From Inhella sp. (GTDB taxonomy: Bacteria > Pseudomonadota > Gammaproteobacteria > Burkholderiales > Burkholderiaceae_C): 64,000 bases of DNA. The notes under the pieces are model-generated. The model saw only the letters and a program-made list of their open reading frames with translations, ran no database searches and was not told where the DNA came from. The translations under genes were made by a program, and so were the position numbers. Below, piece by piece: positions 1 through 9,266 of the stretch (position 1 is its first letter; the number at the start of each line of letters is the position of its first letter). The DNA is taken from positions 1 to 64,000 of the forward strand of contig NZ_JAPZSY010000107.1 in the NCBI RefSeq assembly GCF_027532025.1, read 5' to 3'.

Positions 1-2806
1 TGCTGCCAGAGCCCAAGTTGTCGTCGTAGTAGGCGCTGAAGGGCGGTGCGTCGTCCAGCAAGTTCTTGATGCCGGCGATCACCTCCATGTTCTTGAAGCC
101 CTTGTACGAAACCGACACGTCGTAGACGGTGTACGGCTGCACCTTCGGGCTCCAGTTTGGCGGGCTGACCCGCCCAGCCACCACACCGGGCAAGACGTTG
201 TCGTTGTAGCCGCTGCTGTAGCGCTGGGTCAGGCTGCTGGTCCATGCGCCCTCGGTGTAGCTGAAGGTGGCGGTGTGCTTCCAGCGGATGCCGGGATCGC
301 CGTAGCGGTTGAACTGCCCAATCTCGCTCGGGCCGTATGGCAGCACGTCGAGCGCGCGCGACTTCTTGCTGAGCAAGTAGGTGCCGTTGACGTTGGCCTT
401 CCAACGGCCGTCGCCCACGCGGAATTGGCCCTCGACCTCCCACTCCAGGCCGGTGGTCTTGGAGCCACCGGTGTTGAACCAGCGTTGGTCGATGGCGGTC
501 ACGTTGCCGGCGCTGTCTCGCACCCAGCGCGACTTGAACAGGTCGTAGTAGCGCGTGAGTTCCGAGATGCCGGGCTTGCGCATCGAATCCTTGAGCTCGA
601 TCGACCACCAGTCGATGGAGGCACGCAGGTCGCGCGTGGGCGAGAACGCCAACCCGACAGAGGCGATGTTGGCCTTTTCAGGCTGCAAGTTGGGGTTGCC
701 ACCGTCGATGGTGTCCGGCGAAATCGACGTGCAGCCAGGCAGGCCGCTGACGACCAAGCTGGGGCACTTCTCCGGGTCCACCAGGGTGGACACGCCCGAG
801 AACGGGCTTTGGGTGACGCCGTTGAGCTGCTGGCTGAAGGTCGGCACGCGGAAACCGGTGCTGTAGCTGCTGCGCACCATGATTTGCTCGCTGGGGAACC
901 AGCGCACCGCCAGCTTCGGGTTGGTGGTGCGGCCAAAGCCGGTGTACTGGTCGGTGCGCACCGCCAGGGTGGCCTCGACGGTTTTCAGCACCGGCATCAG
1001 CAGCTCGCCGTACACGGCCTTCACGTCGCGGCTCTTGCCATCGACGCTGTTGGACTCGTCGAAGGGCGCGGCGATGATGATGCCGCCCGGCGCGCTGGCC
1101 GCTGGCAAGCCGCGGAAGCGGTAGGTCTCACGCCGGAGATCCACGCCCACCGCCGCCATCGCGGTGCCCCCGGGCAACTTCATGATGGGGCCCGAAGCCG
1201 AAGCGTCGGCCTGTTTGACCTCGAACTTGCCGCCGTAGAGCGGCAAACCGCGGGCGTTGATGCCCTCCAGCGCCGCCAAACCCGCGCTCGTCTGGCTCAA
1301 GGTGAACGGGTTCAGCGAGCCATTCGCCAGGATGTTGACCATGCCATCCCGGTAGTAGTAGCCGTTGCGCAGCGCCGACTTGTCCTCGCTGTAGCCCGTG
1401 GACACGCCCACGCGGTAGTCCCAATCGGCGAAAGGCAGTGGGCCGTCGGCACCCAAGAAGAAGCGGCGGGACTCGGTATCGGTCTCGATCTCGCGCGGAC
1501 CGCAGGGCAGGCAGCGCCAACGGAAGTAGATGTCGCGGCCGCGGTTGCCCTCCAGCGTCGGGAAGGCGCCGACCAGCGCATTGAAGACGTCGTTGTAGGA
1601 GCTGTTGGCCGTCGTGATCCGGTAGCGCGCCGTGCTGTTGTTGCCAATCAACTGGACTTCAGAGAAGGCTTTGTACGAGTTGACCTTGGCGCCCACCAAC
1701 TCGGCGCTGATCTGGTGCTCGCCCAGCTTGTACGAGCCACGCAACACCAAGCTGGTGTTCTTCACGGGCTGCTGCAAGGTGGCCGACACCCCGGTGTCCC
1801 AGGCGCAGCCAAAGGCCGTGGCCGGGTTGTTCCAGAGCCGGTCGTCGTACGGGGCCGAGTTCGGCATCGAGCCACAACCTGCGCCCCCGGGCAAGTCCAG
1901 GGTGTTGATCCCGTTGTAGCGAACCGTGTCCCCGGGGCGCAGCACGCCGGTCGACGACGGGCCAGCCGCGCCGAGCGCCGCGATGGGCGAAAAGATGTTG
2001 GTCACCGTGGCCGTCGTGCCCACGGCAAACACCGTGGCGATGGGCGTGCCTCGCGTGTCCACCGACAAACCGCGATCGGGTTGGAAGGTGTTAACGAAAT
2101 CGCGCTGCTGACCGGTCAGGATCTTGTTGTCGGTGTGGGCGGCAGCAAACAGCAGGCTGTAGCCATCCTTGGCTAGGTTACCCAGGCCCCCGCTCACCTT
2201 GACACCGTAAACCTCGCCGCCCTTGCGCGAAGGCACATCCATGAAGCCTTCGAGCTGCAAGCCCGAGAGGTCCTTCTTGGTGATGAAGTTGATGACGCCA
2301 CCGATGGCATCCGTGCCGTAAATCGCCGAGGCACCGTCTTTCAGCACCTCGACCCGCTCGATGGCGTTCATCGGGATGGTGTTCAGGTTCACCGCCGTGC
2401 CATTGAGGCCGTGCGAGGCCACACGACGGCCGTTGAGCAACACCAGCGTGTTGCGCGAGCCCTGGCCGCGCAGGTTGGCAAACGAAGCGCCGTTGTTGCC
2501 TCGCGCATCACCCGCCACCACATCCGACTGGCTGGCCATGTTGTCCACGCCATTGCCATTGCTGGTCAGCAACCCGACGAGTTGCTCGGCGCTGCTGATG
2601 CCGGCGCGGTCGATTTCGGCTCGCGTGAACACCTGCACCGGCAGCGAGCCCTCGTCGCGGAGCCGCTTGATGCTGGAACCCGTGACCACCACTTTTTCCA
2701 GCTTGGCGGTATCGCCGCCGCTGCCGGTGGTGCCTTGGGCCTGTGCCCCCAGGTGGGCCCCCATTCCAAGGGTCAGGAAACACAGGGCTAGGCGGTTCAA
2801 TCGCAT
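1..2806 (-). CDS. TonB-dependent receptor, partial (C-terminus beyond the window)
   Basis: Outer-membrane beta-barrel receptor that imports a ligand with TonB-ExbBD energy. The ATG at 2806 opens an uninterrupted frame of 935 codons that runs off the left edge. Residues 1-24 form a signal peptide ending in GAQAQG. A plug domain follows with VVVTGSSIKR near residue 40, LRGQGSRNTLVLLNGRR, and EVLKDGASAIYGTDAIGGVINFIT. Aromatic-rich barrel strands and the NLLDDAPPFSAYYDDN segment typical of the last strands are visible near the edge. The plug resembles large receptors for oligosaccharides, peptides or other big ligands rather than simple siderophore receptors. It is divergent from dacB with 163 bp between them. 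The ligand is unknown; the neighbourhood makes a cell-wall fragment possible but unproven. Confidence 0.9.
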   Translation of the reverse strand, partial: MRLNRLALCFLTLGMGAHLGAQAQGTTGSGGDTAKLEKVVVTGSSIKRLRDEGSLPVQVFTRAEIDRAGISSAEQLVGLLTSNGNGVDNMASQSDVVAGDARGNNGASFANLRGQGSRNTLVLLNGRRVASHGLNGTAVNLNTIPMNAIERVEVLKDGASAIYGTDAIGGVINFITKKDLSGLQLEGFMDVPSRKGGEVYGVKVSGGLGNLAKDGYSLLFAAAHTDNKILTGQQRDFVNTFQPDRGLSVDTRGTPIATVFAVGTTATVTNIFSPIAALGAAGPSSTGVLRPGDTVRYNGINTLDLPGGAGCGSMPNSAPYDDRLWNNPATAFGCAWDTGVSATLQQPVKNTSLVLRGSYKLGEHQISAELVGAKVNSYKAFSEVQLIGNNSTARYRITTANSSYNDVFNALVGAFPTLEGNRGRDIYFRWRCLPCGPREIETDTESRRFFLGADGPLPFADWDYRVGVSTGYSEDKSALRNGYYYRDGMVNILANGSLNPFTLSQTSAGLAALEGINARGLPLYGGKFEVKQADASASGPIMKLPGGTAMAAVGVDLRRETYRFRGLPAASAPGGIIIAAPFDESNSVDGKSRDVKAVYGELLMPVLKTVEATLAVRTDQYTGFGRTTNPKLAVRWFPSEQIMVRSSYSTGFRVPTFSQQLNGVTQSPFSGVSTLVDPEKCPSLVVSGLPGCTSISPDTIDGGNPNLQPEKANIASVGLAFSPTRDLRASIDWWSIELKDSMRKPGISELTRYYDLFKSRWVRDSAGNVTAIDQRWFNTGGSKTTGLEWEVEGQFRVGDGRWKANVNGTYLLSKKSRALDVLPYGPSEIGQFNRYGDPGIRWKHTATFSYTEGAWTSSLTQRYSSGYNDNVLPGVVAGRVSPPNWSPKVQPYTVYDVSVSYKGFKNMEVIAGIKNLLDDAPPFSAYYDDNLGSGS

Positions 2807-2969
2807 AAGGGTTCCTCGGCGGGTGGGACAACGATAGGGCGCATCATGGCCGGACGACAGGGCACTGGGCACCCGGGACCTGCCCTAGCCACGATGAATG
2901 CTTGGGCCTGAACCATAACCCTGACTCATGCCAATGGCCGAAGCCGCGCGCAGACGCTAGGCTGACGGC

Positions 2970-4424
2970 ATGCGCATCGGCCTGCTGTCGGGCGTGCTGA
3001 GCTTGGCCCTGGTTGTGGCGGGCTGCAGCACGTTGACCGACCCCCTTCCCCGCCCCGTTCACGCTGCCTTGTCGGCCGCCGACCTGCCCGCCGAGGCCTT
3101 GGCGGTCGTGGCATTTCCGGTGCACCGACCCAACACGGGACTGCGTTGGCAGGCCGACCAGGTCATGCAGCCGGGGTCCACCATCAAGGTGCTGACATCG
3201 GCCGTGGCGCTGGACGAATTGGGCCCCCAGTGGCGCGGGCGCACCGACCTGCTGGCATCGGGCACGCTGGTGGATGGGGTGCTGCACGGGCCTTTGGTGT
3301 TGCGCGGGGCCGCCGACGCCGACCTCGACTGGGGCGTTCTGTGGAACCTGTTGCGCCAGGCCCGCGAGGCCGGGGTGCGCGAGGTGCGCGGCGGGCTGTG
3401 GGTGGACCGCAGCCGCTTCGAGCCTGCGCGGGAAGACCAGGTGCCCCCCTTCGACGAGGCCCCCGAGTTCCCCTACAACGTCATTCCCGACGCGTTGCAC
3501 CTCAACGGCAATCTGCTGGACTTGCACCTGCAGGCCGATGAGCAGAGCCTCACGGCGCGCTGGTCGCCCGCTTGGGCCGGCTTGACGGTCGACAGCCGCC
3601 AGGTCGCTCTGGTGGACGCGCCCTGCAACGCTTGGAACGCCCACTGGCGCCCACCCATCGTGAGCCCTCAAGCCGACGGTCTGCAAGTGCTGCTGCAAGG
3701 CGCCTTCCCGCGCGGCTGCACGGTGCGGCAGGCGCTGAACCTGGTGGACCGCGACTGGCTCGACCCGCAGGCGCTGCTGCAGCTGTGGCGCCAGCTGGGC
3801 GGCAAGGCCGAGCAGGCCGGGCTCGGCGGCACGCCTGCCGAGGCCCGCGTGCTGGCCTCCCACCAAGCGCGCCCACTGGCGGAGCTGCTGCGCGGGGCCA
3901 TCAAGCGCTCGGACAACGCGCTGACCCGGCTCGTCTACCTGGAGTTGGGTGCCACCGCGCCCACCCCTGGGGCGGGCCGCAGCACGCGCGAACGCGCCGC
4001 AGCCCGGGTTGAAGCGTGGCTGAAGCGGCACGGCATCGACACGCGCAGCTTGGTGCTGGACAACGGGTCGGGCCTTTCGCGCAGCGAACGACTGAGCCCC
4101 ACGCTGTTGGCCCAGGTCATTTCGACGGCACTGGCCGGTCGGCATGCCCCCGATTGGTTGGCCGGCCTGCCCCTGGTTGGTGTGGACGGCACGATGGGTC
4201 GCCGGCTGCGCGGCACGGCTGCCGAGGGGCGCGCTCGGCTCAAGACCGGCACGCTGAACAACGTCGTCGGCTTGGCCGGCGTGGTGTCCGATGCACGCGA
4301 CCGCCCCTGGGTGGTGGTGGCGCTCTTGAACCACCCGCAAGCCGCAGCGAAGGGGCGTCCGGTGCTCGACGCCCTGATCGCCCTGCTCGCGACCCAAGGC
4401 GGCGCTTCCGAGAACCTGCAGTGA
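2970..4424 (+). CDS. dacB: D-alanyl-D-alanine carboxypeptidase/endopeptidase, PBP4 family (S13), lipoprotein
   Basis: Penicillin-binding protein 4 type enzyme that trims the terminal D-Ala and/or cuts D-Ala-mDAP crosslinks in periplasmic peptidoglycan. All three SxxK-family motifs are present: S70-T-I-K73 in QPGSTIK, S314-D-N316 in KRSDNALTR, and K425-T-G in LKTGTLNNVVG. The large insert between the first two motifs is usual for S13. The 484-residue length fits the family. The N-terminus reads SLALVVAGCS, a lipobox with Cys19, so it is probably membrane-anchored. The start is the first ATG ahead of that signal. It ends 57 bp before murQ on the same strand, so it may be co-transcribed with the recycling operon; its products are that pathway's substrates. 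Confidence 0.92.
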   Translation: MRIGLLSGVLSLALVVAGCSTLTDPLPRPVHAALSAADLPAEALAVVAFPVHRPNTGLRWQADQVMQPGSTIKVLTSAVALDELGPQWRGRTDLLASGTLVDGVLHGPLVLRGAADADLDWGVLWNLLRQAREAGVREVRGGLWVDRSRFEPAREDQVPPFDEAPEFPYNVIPDALHLNGNLLDLHLQADEQSLTARWSPAWAGLTVDSRQVALVDAPCNAWNAHWRPPIVSPQADGLQVLLQGAFPRGCTVRQALNLVDRDWLDPQALLQLWRQLGGKAEQAGLGGTPAEARVLASHQARPLAELLRGAIKRSDNALTRLVYLELGATAPTPGAGRSTRERAAARVEAWLKRHGIDTRSLVLDNGSGLSRSERLSPTLLAQVISTALAGRHAPDWLAGLPLVGVDGTMGRRLRGTAAEGRARLKTGTLNNVVGLAGVVSDARDRPWVVVALLNHPQAAAKGRPVLDALIALLATQGGASENLQ

Positions 4425-4481
4425 TGGCCCCACGATCACCCGGCATGCGCCCAGCACCACGCCACTCCTAGAGTCCCCACC

Positions 4482-5372
4482 ATGCCCGCCCCGCCCCGCA
4501 CCGAGCAACCCGACACCCGACACCCCGAGCTGGACCGCTACGCCAGCGAGGCCCTGGTGCACGCCTTCGTGGACGACCAGTTCGAGGCCGTGCGCGCCGT
4601 GCAGGCCGCCGCACCGGCGCTGGCCCGCGCGGTGGAGGCCGCGCTGCCGCGCATCCAGGCCGGCGGTCGGCTGCTCTACGTCGGCGCCGGCACCTCAGGC
4701 CGTTTGGGCCTGCTGGACAGCGTCGAGCTCTACCCCACCTTCAGCTGGCCGCCCGAGCGCGCCAAGGCCCTGCTGGCCGGCGGCCCGCCCGCGCTGTACC
4801 GCGCCGTGGAAGGCGCCGAGGACGACGCCGACATGGGCGCGCGCGACCTGCACAGCCTCAAGCCCACGCCGCAGGACGTGGTGCTGTGCATCGCCGCCAG
4901 CGGCGCCACGCCCTACGTGATGGGCGCGCTGCACGCCGCAAAAGCCATCGGCAGCCTGACCCTGGGCTTTGCCAACAACGAGGGCGCGCCCGTGGCCGAG
5001 CAGGCCGACGTGGGCGTCACCCTCAACACCGGCCCCGAGGTCATCAGCGGCAGCACGCGCCTCAAGGCCGGCACGGCCCAAAAGATCGCGCTCAACACCT
5101 TCAGCAGCAGCTTGATGGTGAAGCTGCACAAGGTCTACGGCAACCTGATGGTGGACGTGAAGGCCACCAACGCCAAGTTGCGCCGCCGCTCGGTGGCGCT
5201 CACCGTCACCGCCACCGGCCGCAGCGAGGCCGAGGCCACGGCCGCGGTGGACGCCGCCGACGGCTCGGTGAAATGCGCAGTTCTGATGCTGCGCCACGGT
5301 CTGGACGCGCACAGCTCGGCGCAGGCGCTGGCGCGGGTGGACGGCAGCCTGCGCAAGGCGCTGGGCGAATGA
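4482..5372 (+). CDS. murQ: N-acetylmuramic acid 6-phosphate etherase
   Basis: Cytoplasmic SIS-fold lyase that removes the D-lactyl ether from MurNAc-6-phosphate to give GlcNAc-6-phosphate and D-lactate, the key step of MurNAc recycling. The phosphosugar-binding stretch VGAGTSGRLG starts at residue 67. The two catalytic glutamates expected from E. coli MurQ (E83, E114) correspond to E82 (LLDSVEL) and E113 (EGAEDDAD). The 296 residues match the family, and the N-terminal TEQPDTRHPELDR is the usual MurQ opening. It is the first gene of a run in which nearly every gene overlaps the next: its TGA at 5370-5372 overlaps the ATG of the ampG-like gene. No MurR-type regulator adjoins it. Confidence 0.95.
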   Translation: MPAPPRTEQPDTRHPELDRYASEALVHAFVDDQFEAVRAVQAAAPALARAVEAALPRIQAGGRLLYVGAGTSGRLGLLDSVELYPTFSWPPERAKALLAGGPPALYRAVEGAEDDADMGARDLHSLKPTPQDVVLCIAASGATPYVMGALHAAKAIGSLTLGFANNEGAPVAEQADVGVTLNTGPEVISGSTRLKAGTAQKIALNTFSSSLMVKLHKVYGNLMVDVKATNAKLRRRSVALTVTATGRSEAEATAAVDAADGSVKCAVLMLRHGLDAHSSAQALARVDGSLRKALGE

Positions 5373-6652
5373 GCGCCGCACCGATCCGCGTTGGCCCGTG
5401 GGGTTGGATCCCGAGCCTGTACCTACTCCAGGGCTTGCCTTACATGGTGGTGATGTCGCTCAGCGTCACCATGTACAAAAACTTGGGCTTGTCCAACACC
5501 GAAAACGCTCTCTACACGAGCTGGCTCTACCTGCCTTGGGTGATCAAGCCGCTGTGGAGTCCCTTGATCGAGCTCCTAGGCACCAAGCGGCGCTGGATTT
5601 GGCCCCTTCAGTTCCTGGTAGGGGCACTGCTGGCCGGTGTGGCGCTCACCCTGCCCCTGCCCAGCTTTTTCCAGATGAGCTTGGTCGTGCTGTGGCTGAT
5701 GGCGTTCGCCTCGGCCTCCCACGACATCGCAGCCGACGGCTTTTACATGCTGGCTTTGCCAACCCATCAACAGGCCGCCTTCGTTGGCGTGCGGTCCGCA
5801 GCCTATCGGGCGGCCAACATCCTCGGGCAAGGTGGATTGGTTTACCTATCCGGAGTTTGGATCAAGCACTCGGGCAACCCGGTTGAGGCATGGCAAGGCG
5901 TGATGGCTTTACTCGCTGTCATGTTCGGGCTAGGGGCAACCTGGCACTTGATGGCACTTCCCATTCCCACTGCCGATCGCCCAGCTTCTATTCGCAATTG
6001 GCGCGTGTTTGCGCGCGATTCCGTCGACGTCTTCATTGCCTTCTTTCGCAAGCCGGGCGTCGGCGTCGTGCTGGCCTTCTTGCTCTTGTACCGATTTCCA
6101 GAGGCTCAGTTGCTGCGGCTGGTCTCGCCGTTCCTGCTCGACCCCATCGACAGGGGTGGTTTGGGGCTGGACAACCAGCAAGTGGGCATTGCGTATGGTT
6201 GGGTGGGCATTTCGGCGCTGACGCTGGGCGGCATCGTCGGGGGATGGCTCATCTCTCGCCATGGGCTGCGACGCGCCTTGTGGCCCATGGCCTTCGCGAT
6301 CAACCTGCCCAACGTGGTTTACGTTCTGCTTGCATGGCTGCAGCCCCCTGGGATGTGGTGGGTCAGTGCCGCTCTGGCGGTCGAGCAGTTCGGCTACGGA
6401 CTTGGATTCACGGCTTACCTCATGGTCATGATTTGGGCAGCCGACGGGCCGCACAAGACGGCGCACTACGCCCTGTGCACTGGCTTCATGGCCATGGGCA
6501 TGATGGTGCCGGGCATGTGGAGCGGTTGGCTGCAAGACCTGATCGGCTACCTCGCGTTCTTCGCCTGGGTGTTGGTGGCCACCGTGCCCTCGTTCCTGGT
6601 GACGGCCCTGGTCCGCGTGCCCGAAGGCTTCGGCAAGAAGGAGGCCGCGTGA
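5369..6652 (+). CDS. ampG: AmpG-like muropeptide permease (MFS)
   Basis: Inner-membrane major-facilitator protein, probably importing GlcNAc-anhMurNAc and its peptides by proton symport. The ATG at 5369 overlaps the murQ stop (ATGA), giving 427 residues; a longer upstream frame only reads through murQ. About 12 hydrophobic segments are visible. AmpG hallmarks are the opening IPSLYLLQGLPYMVV, LGLSNTENALYTSWLYLPWVIKPLWSPL (TM1-2 loop), and ASASHDIAADGFYM. It lacks the extra C-terminal helices of E. coli AmpG (491 aa), as in many beta-proteobacterial forms. Position between murQ and wall-sugar enzymes supports the role; other sugar MFS carriers remain possible. Confidence 0.87.
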   Translation: MSAAPIRVGPWGWIPSLYLLQGLPYMVVMSLSVTMYKNLGLSNTENALYTSWLYLPWVIKPLWSPLIELLGTKRRWIWPLQFLVGALLAGVALTLPLPSFFQMSLVVLWLMAFASASHDIAADGFYMLALPTHQQAAFVGVRSAAYRAANILGQGGLVYLSGVWIKHSGNPVEAWQGVMALLAVMFGLGATWHLMALPIPTADRPASIRNWRVFARDSVDVFIAFFRKPGVGVVLAFLLLYRFPEAQLLRLVSPFLLDPIDRGGLGLDNQQVGIAYGWVGISALTLGGIVGGWLISRHGLRRALWPMAFAINLPNVVYVLLAWLQPPGMWWVSAALAVEQFGYGLGFTAYLMVMIWAADGPHKTAHYALCTGFMAMGMMVPGMWSGWLQDLIGYLAFFAWVLVATVPSFLVTALVRVPEGFGKKEAA

Positions 6653-7779
6653 ACGCCCGGCTGCAATCGCTCGACGCCTTCCGCGGCTTCACCATCGCCG
6701 CCATGCTTTTGGTGAACAACCCCGGCGACTGGGGCCACCTGTACGGCCCGCTGGCGCACGCCGAGTGGCACGGCTGGACCTTCACCGATTGGGTCTTCCC
6801 CTTCTTCGTCTTCATCAGCGGCATGGCCATGACCATGAGCTTGAGCCGCCGTGCCGCACTGGGCGACGACAAGCTCAAGCTCACGCTGACGACGGTGCGG
6901 CGCGGCGCCGTCATCGTGCTCATCGGCTTGGCGCTGAACTTCATCCCTGCGTTGGACCTCGACACCCTGCGCTGGCCCGGGGTGCTGCAGCGCCTGGGCC
7001 TGTGCACCATGGTGGCCGCGCCGCTGGCGGTGTACCTGGGATGGCGCGGCCAGGCCGCCGTGGGCCTGGGCCTCCTGGGCCTCTACAGCGTGCTGATGCT
7101 GGCCGTGCCCGTGACCGGCGCCGACGGCGTGATCCGCACCGGCTCGCTGCTGCCAGGGCAAGACACCGCCAGCGCGCTGGACCGCGCGCTGATGGACGGC
7201 CACCTGTGGGCCAAGTCCAAGGTGTGGGACCCGGAGGGCCTGCTCAGCACCCTGCCGGCCGTGGCCAGCCAAATCGCCGGCCTGCTGGCGGGCCACTGGC
7301 TCGCCACGCGCCGCAGCGCGGCCGAGCGCACCGTGGGCTTTTTCCTCGCGGGCCTCGTGCTGCTGTGGGCCGGTCAGGTGCTGCACGCCTGGAACATGCC
7401 CATCAACAAAAACCTGTGGACGCCGGCGTTTGTTGCCGCCACCGCCGGCTGGGCCTGCCTGCTGTTCGGGGCCAGCTTTTGGCTCTTGGACGCCGCCCCG
7501 GACGAGGCCTTGCGCCAAGGCGCGCGGCGGCTGGCGCAGCCCTTGGTGGTGTTCGGCATGAACGCGCTGGCGCTGTTCGTGCTCTCCGGCCTCGTGGCCA
7601 AGCTGCTGTACACCGTCAAGGTCGGTGACGCCAGCCTCAAGGCGGCGCTGTACGCGCCCTTGGCGGCCTCGGGCTTGGCCCCGGTCAACGCCTCTTTGCT
7701 GTTCGCCGTGGGGTTCGTGGCCGTGTTCTACGGCGTGGGCCTGTTCTTGTTCAAGCGGCAATGGTTCATCAAAGTCTGA
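6649..7779 (+). CDS. nagX: NagX-like / DUF5009 membrane acyltransferase (HGSNAT-related)
   Basis: Polytopic membrane protein of the heparan-alpha-glucosaminide N-acetyltransferase-like family, called NagX in GlcNAc-utilisation gene sets. The GTG at 6649 overlaps the ampG stop (GTGA), giving 376 residues. The signature is at the N-terminus: RLQSLDAFRGFTIAAMLLVN, then the loop TFTDWVFPFFVFISGMAM. About ten membrane spans follow. Family members are thought to move acyl groups onto amino sugars across the inner membrane; the actual reaction of bacterial NagX is not settled. Here it sits between the muropeptide permease and a periplasmic glycosidase, so deacetylated or partly degraded wall sugars are a reasonable substrate (inference). 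Confidence 0.82.
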   Translation: MNARLQSLDAFRGFTIAAMLLVNNPGDWGHLYGPLAHAEWHGWTFTDWVFPFFVFISGMAMTMSLSRRAALGDDKLKLTLTTVRRGAVIVLIGLALNFIPALDLDTLRWPGVLQRLGLCTMVAAPLAVYLGWRGQAAVGLGLLGLYSVLMLAVPVTGADGVIRTGSLLPGQDTASALDRALMDGHLWAKSKVWDPEGLLSTLPAVASQIAGLLAGHWLATRRSAAERTVGFFLAGLVLLWAGQVLHAWNMPINKNLWTPAFVAATAGWACLLFGASFWLLDAAPDEALRQGARRLAQPLVVFGMNALALFVLSGLVAKLLYTVKVGDASLKAALYAPLAASGLAPVNASLLFAVGFVAVFYGVGLFLFKRQWFIKV

Positions 7780-9266
7780 TGCCCCCCATCAGCCGCCGCC
7801 GCTGGCTCGGCGCCGCAGGCGCCCTGGGCCTGAGCGCTTGCACCACGCTCCCCCAGCCAGCCGGCCCGGTAACGCTGGAAGCCCCCGCCATCCCGCGCGA
7901 GTTCCGCGCCGCCTGGGTGGCCACGGTGGCCAACATCGATTGGCCCAGCCGCAAGGGCCTGAGCACGGCCGAGCAGCAGGACGAGGTGCGCGCCACGGTG
8001 GCGCTGGCCGCCTCGCTGGGCTTGAACGCTTTGATTCTGCAAGTGCGCACCAGCGCCGACGCGCTCTACCCCAGCGCGCTGGAGCCCTGGAGCGAGTACC
8101 TCACCGGCACGCAAGGTCAGGCGCCCGACCCGGCCTACGACCCGCTGGCCCTGTGGATCGCGGAGGCCCACGCCCGCGGCTTGGAGCTGCACGCCTGGTT
8201 CAACCCCTACCGCGCCCGCCAAAGCGCGGCGCAAAGCCCGCTGCACGCCAGCCACCTGAGCCAAACCCGACCCGCCTGGGTGAAGCCCTACGGCAAGCAG
8301 CTGTGGATCGACCCCGGCGAACCCGAGGCCGCCGCCCACACCCTGGCCGTGATGCGCGACGTGCTGAGCCGATACGCGCTCGACGGCCTGCACATCGACG
8401 ACTACTTCTACCCCTACCCGGAGAAAGACGCCGCCGGCAACGAGGTCGACTTCCCCGACGAGGCTAGCTGGCAACGCTTCGGCCTGGCCACCGGCCTGAA
8501 CCGCGCCGACTGGCGGCGGCAGAACGTCGACCGGCTGGTGGAAGCGATGTTCCGGCTCACCCGCGAGGTGCGCCCCGGCACCCAACTCGGCATCAGCCCC
8601 TTCGGCCTGATGCGGCCCGACGCCCGCCCGCCGGGCATCGCCGGTTTCAGCCAATTCGACAAGCTGTACGCCGACGTGGAGCGCTGGCTGCGCGAGGGCT
8701 GGCTGGACTACCTCGTGCCCCAGCTCTACTGGCCGCGCGCGCAAACCGCGCAGGCCTTCGGCCCCCTGCTGCAGGGCTGGCTGGCGCTGAACCCGCAAGG
8801 CCGCCACGTGTGGCCGGGCCTGTTCACCAGCCGCATCAACGCCGAGCCCACCAGCTGGCAGCCCGAGGAGATCGTTGGCCAAATCGACCTCACCCGCCAG
8901 CTGCACCCGGCCAGCGGCCACGTGCACTTCAGCATGGCCGCGCTGACGCAGAACCGCCGTGGCATCGCCGACCTGCTGCGCTTCAGCTACCCCGCGCCCG
9001 CCGTGCCGCCCGCCACGCCTTGGCTGCCCGCCCCCTCGGCGCCCGCGCTGCGCCTGGCCTGGGTGGACCGCCAACACGCCGCCTTGCTGGCCGACGACGG
9101 CAGCCCCCCGCCGCGCGTGTGGCGCTGGTGGCGGGTTCGAGGGCAATGGCGCGGCGAGTTGGCGGGCCCCGGCCTGTTCGCCTGGCCGGCCGACGCCGAC
9201 GCGCTGGTGGCCAGCGCGATCGGCCGCAACGGGCTCGAGGGCCCGCGCCAAGGCTGGTTGAAATGA
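7779..9266 (+). CDS. digH: DigH-like glycoside hydrolase (DUF187 / GHL10, YddW family), lipoprotein
   Basis: TIM-barrel hydrolase of the family containing E. coli DigH (YddW), which cuts denuded peptidoglycan glycan strands. The ATG at 7779 forms a TGATG overlap with the preceding gene and places a lipoprotein signal correctly (RRRWLGAAGALGLSAC); an in-frame ATG at 7761 would add six residues and put charges in the wrong place. Length from 7779 is 495 aa. Family landmarks are EFRAAWVATVANIDWPS, LILQVRTSADALYPS, LHAWFNPYRAR, YALDGLHIDDYFYPYP (acid-rich catalytic loop), LGISPFGLMRP and DYLVPQLYW. The protein should act on the periplasmic side, just upstream of the steps done by AmpG and the kinase. 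Confidence 0.88.
   Translation: MPPISRRRWLGAAGALGLSACTTLPQPAGPVTLEAPAIPREFRAAWVATVANIDWPSRKGLSTAEQQDEVRATVALAASLGLNALILQVRTSADALYPSALEPWSEYLTGTQGQAPDPAYDPLALWIAEAHARGLELHAWFNPYRARQSAAQSPLHASHLSQTRPAWVKPYGKQLWIDPGEPEAAAHTLAVMRDVLSRYALDGLHIDDYFYPYPEKDAAGNEVDFPDEASWQRFGLATGLNRADWRRQNVDRLVEAMFRLTREVRPGTQLGISPFGLMRPDARPPGIAGFSQFDKLYADVERWLREGWLDYLVPQLYWPRAQTAQAFGPLLQGWLALNPQGRHVWPGLFTSRINAEPTSWQPEEIVGQIDLTRQLHPASGHVHFSMAALTQNRRGIADLLRFSYPAPAVPPATPWLPAPSAPALRLAWVDRQHAALLADDGSPPPRVWRWWRVRGQWRGELAGPGLFAWPADADALVASAIGRNGLEGPRQGWLK

Noticed and set aside
275-2176. Long plus-strand open frame of 633 codons opposite the first TonB receptor
   Set aside because: It is the antisense shadow of the receptor: low-complexity Ala/Gly/Arg/His composition, no domain, and the minus-strand frame carries a full plug and barrel. 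The same holds for the other long antisense frames, such as those opposite mfd, the second TonB receptor and the glucokinase fusion.
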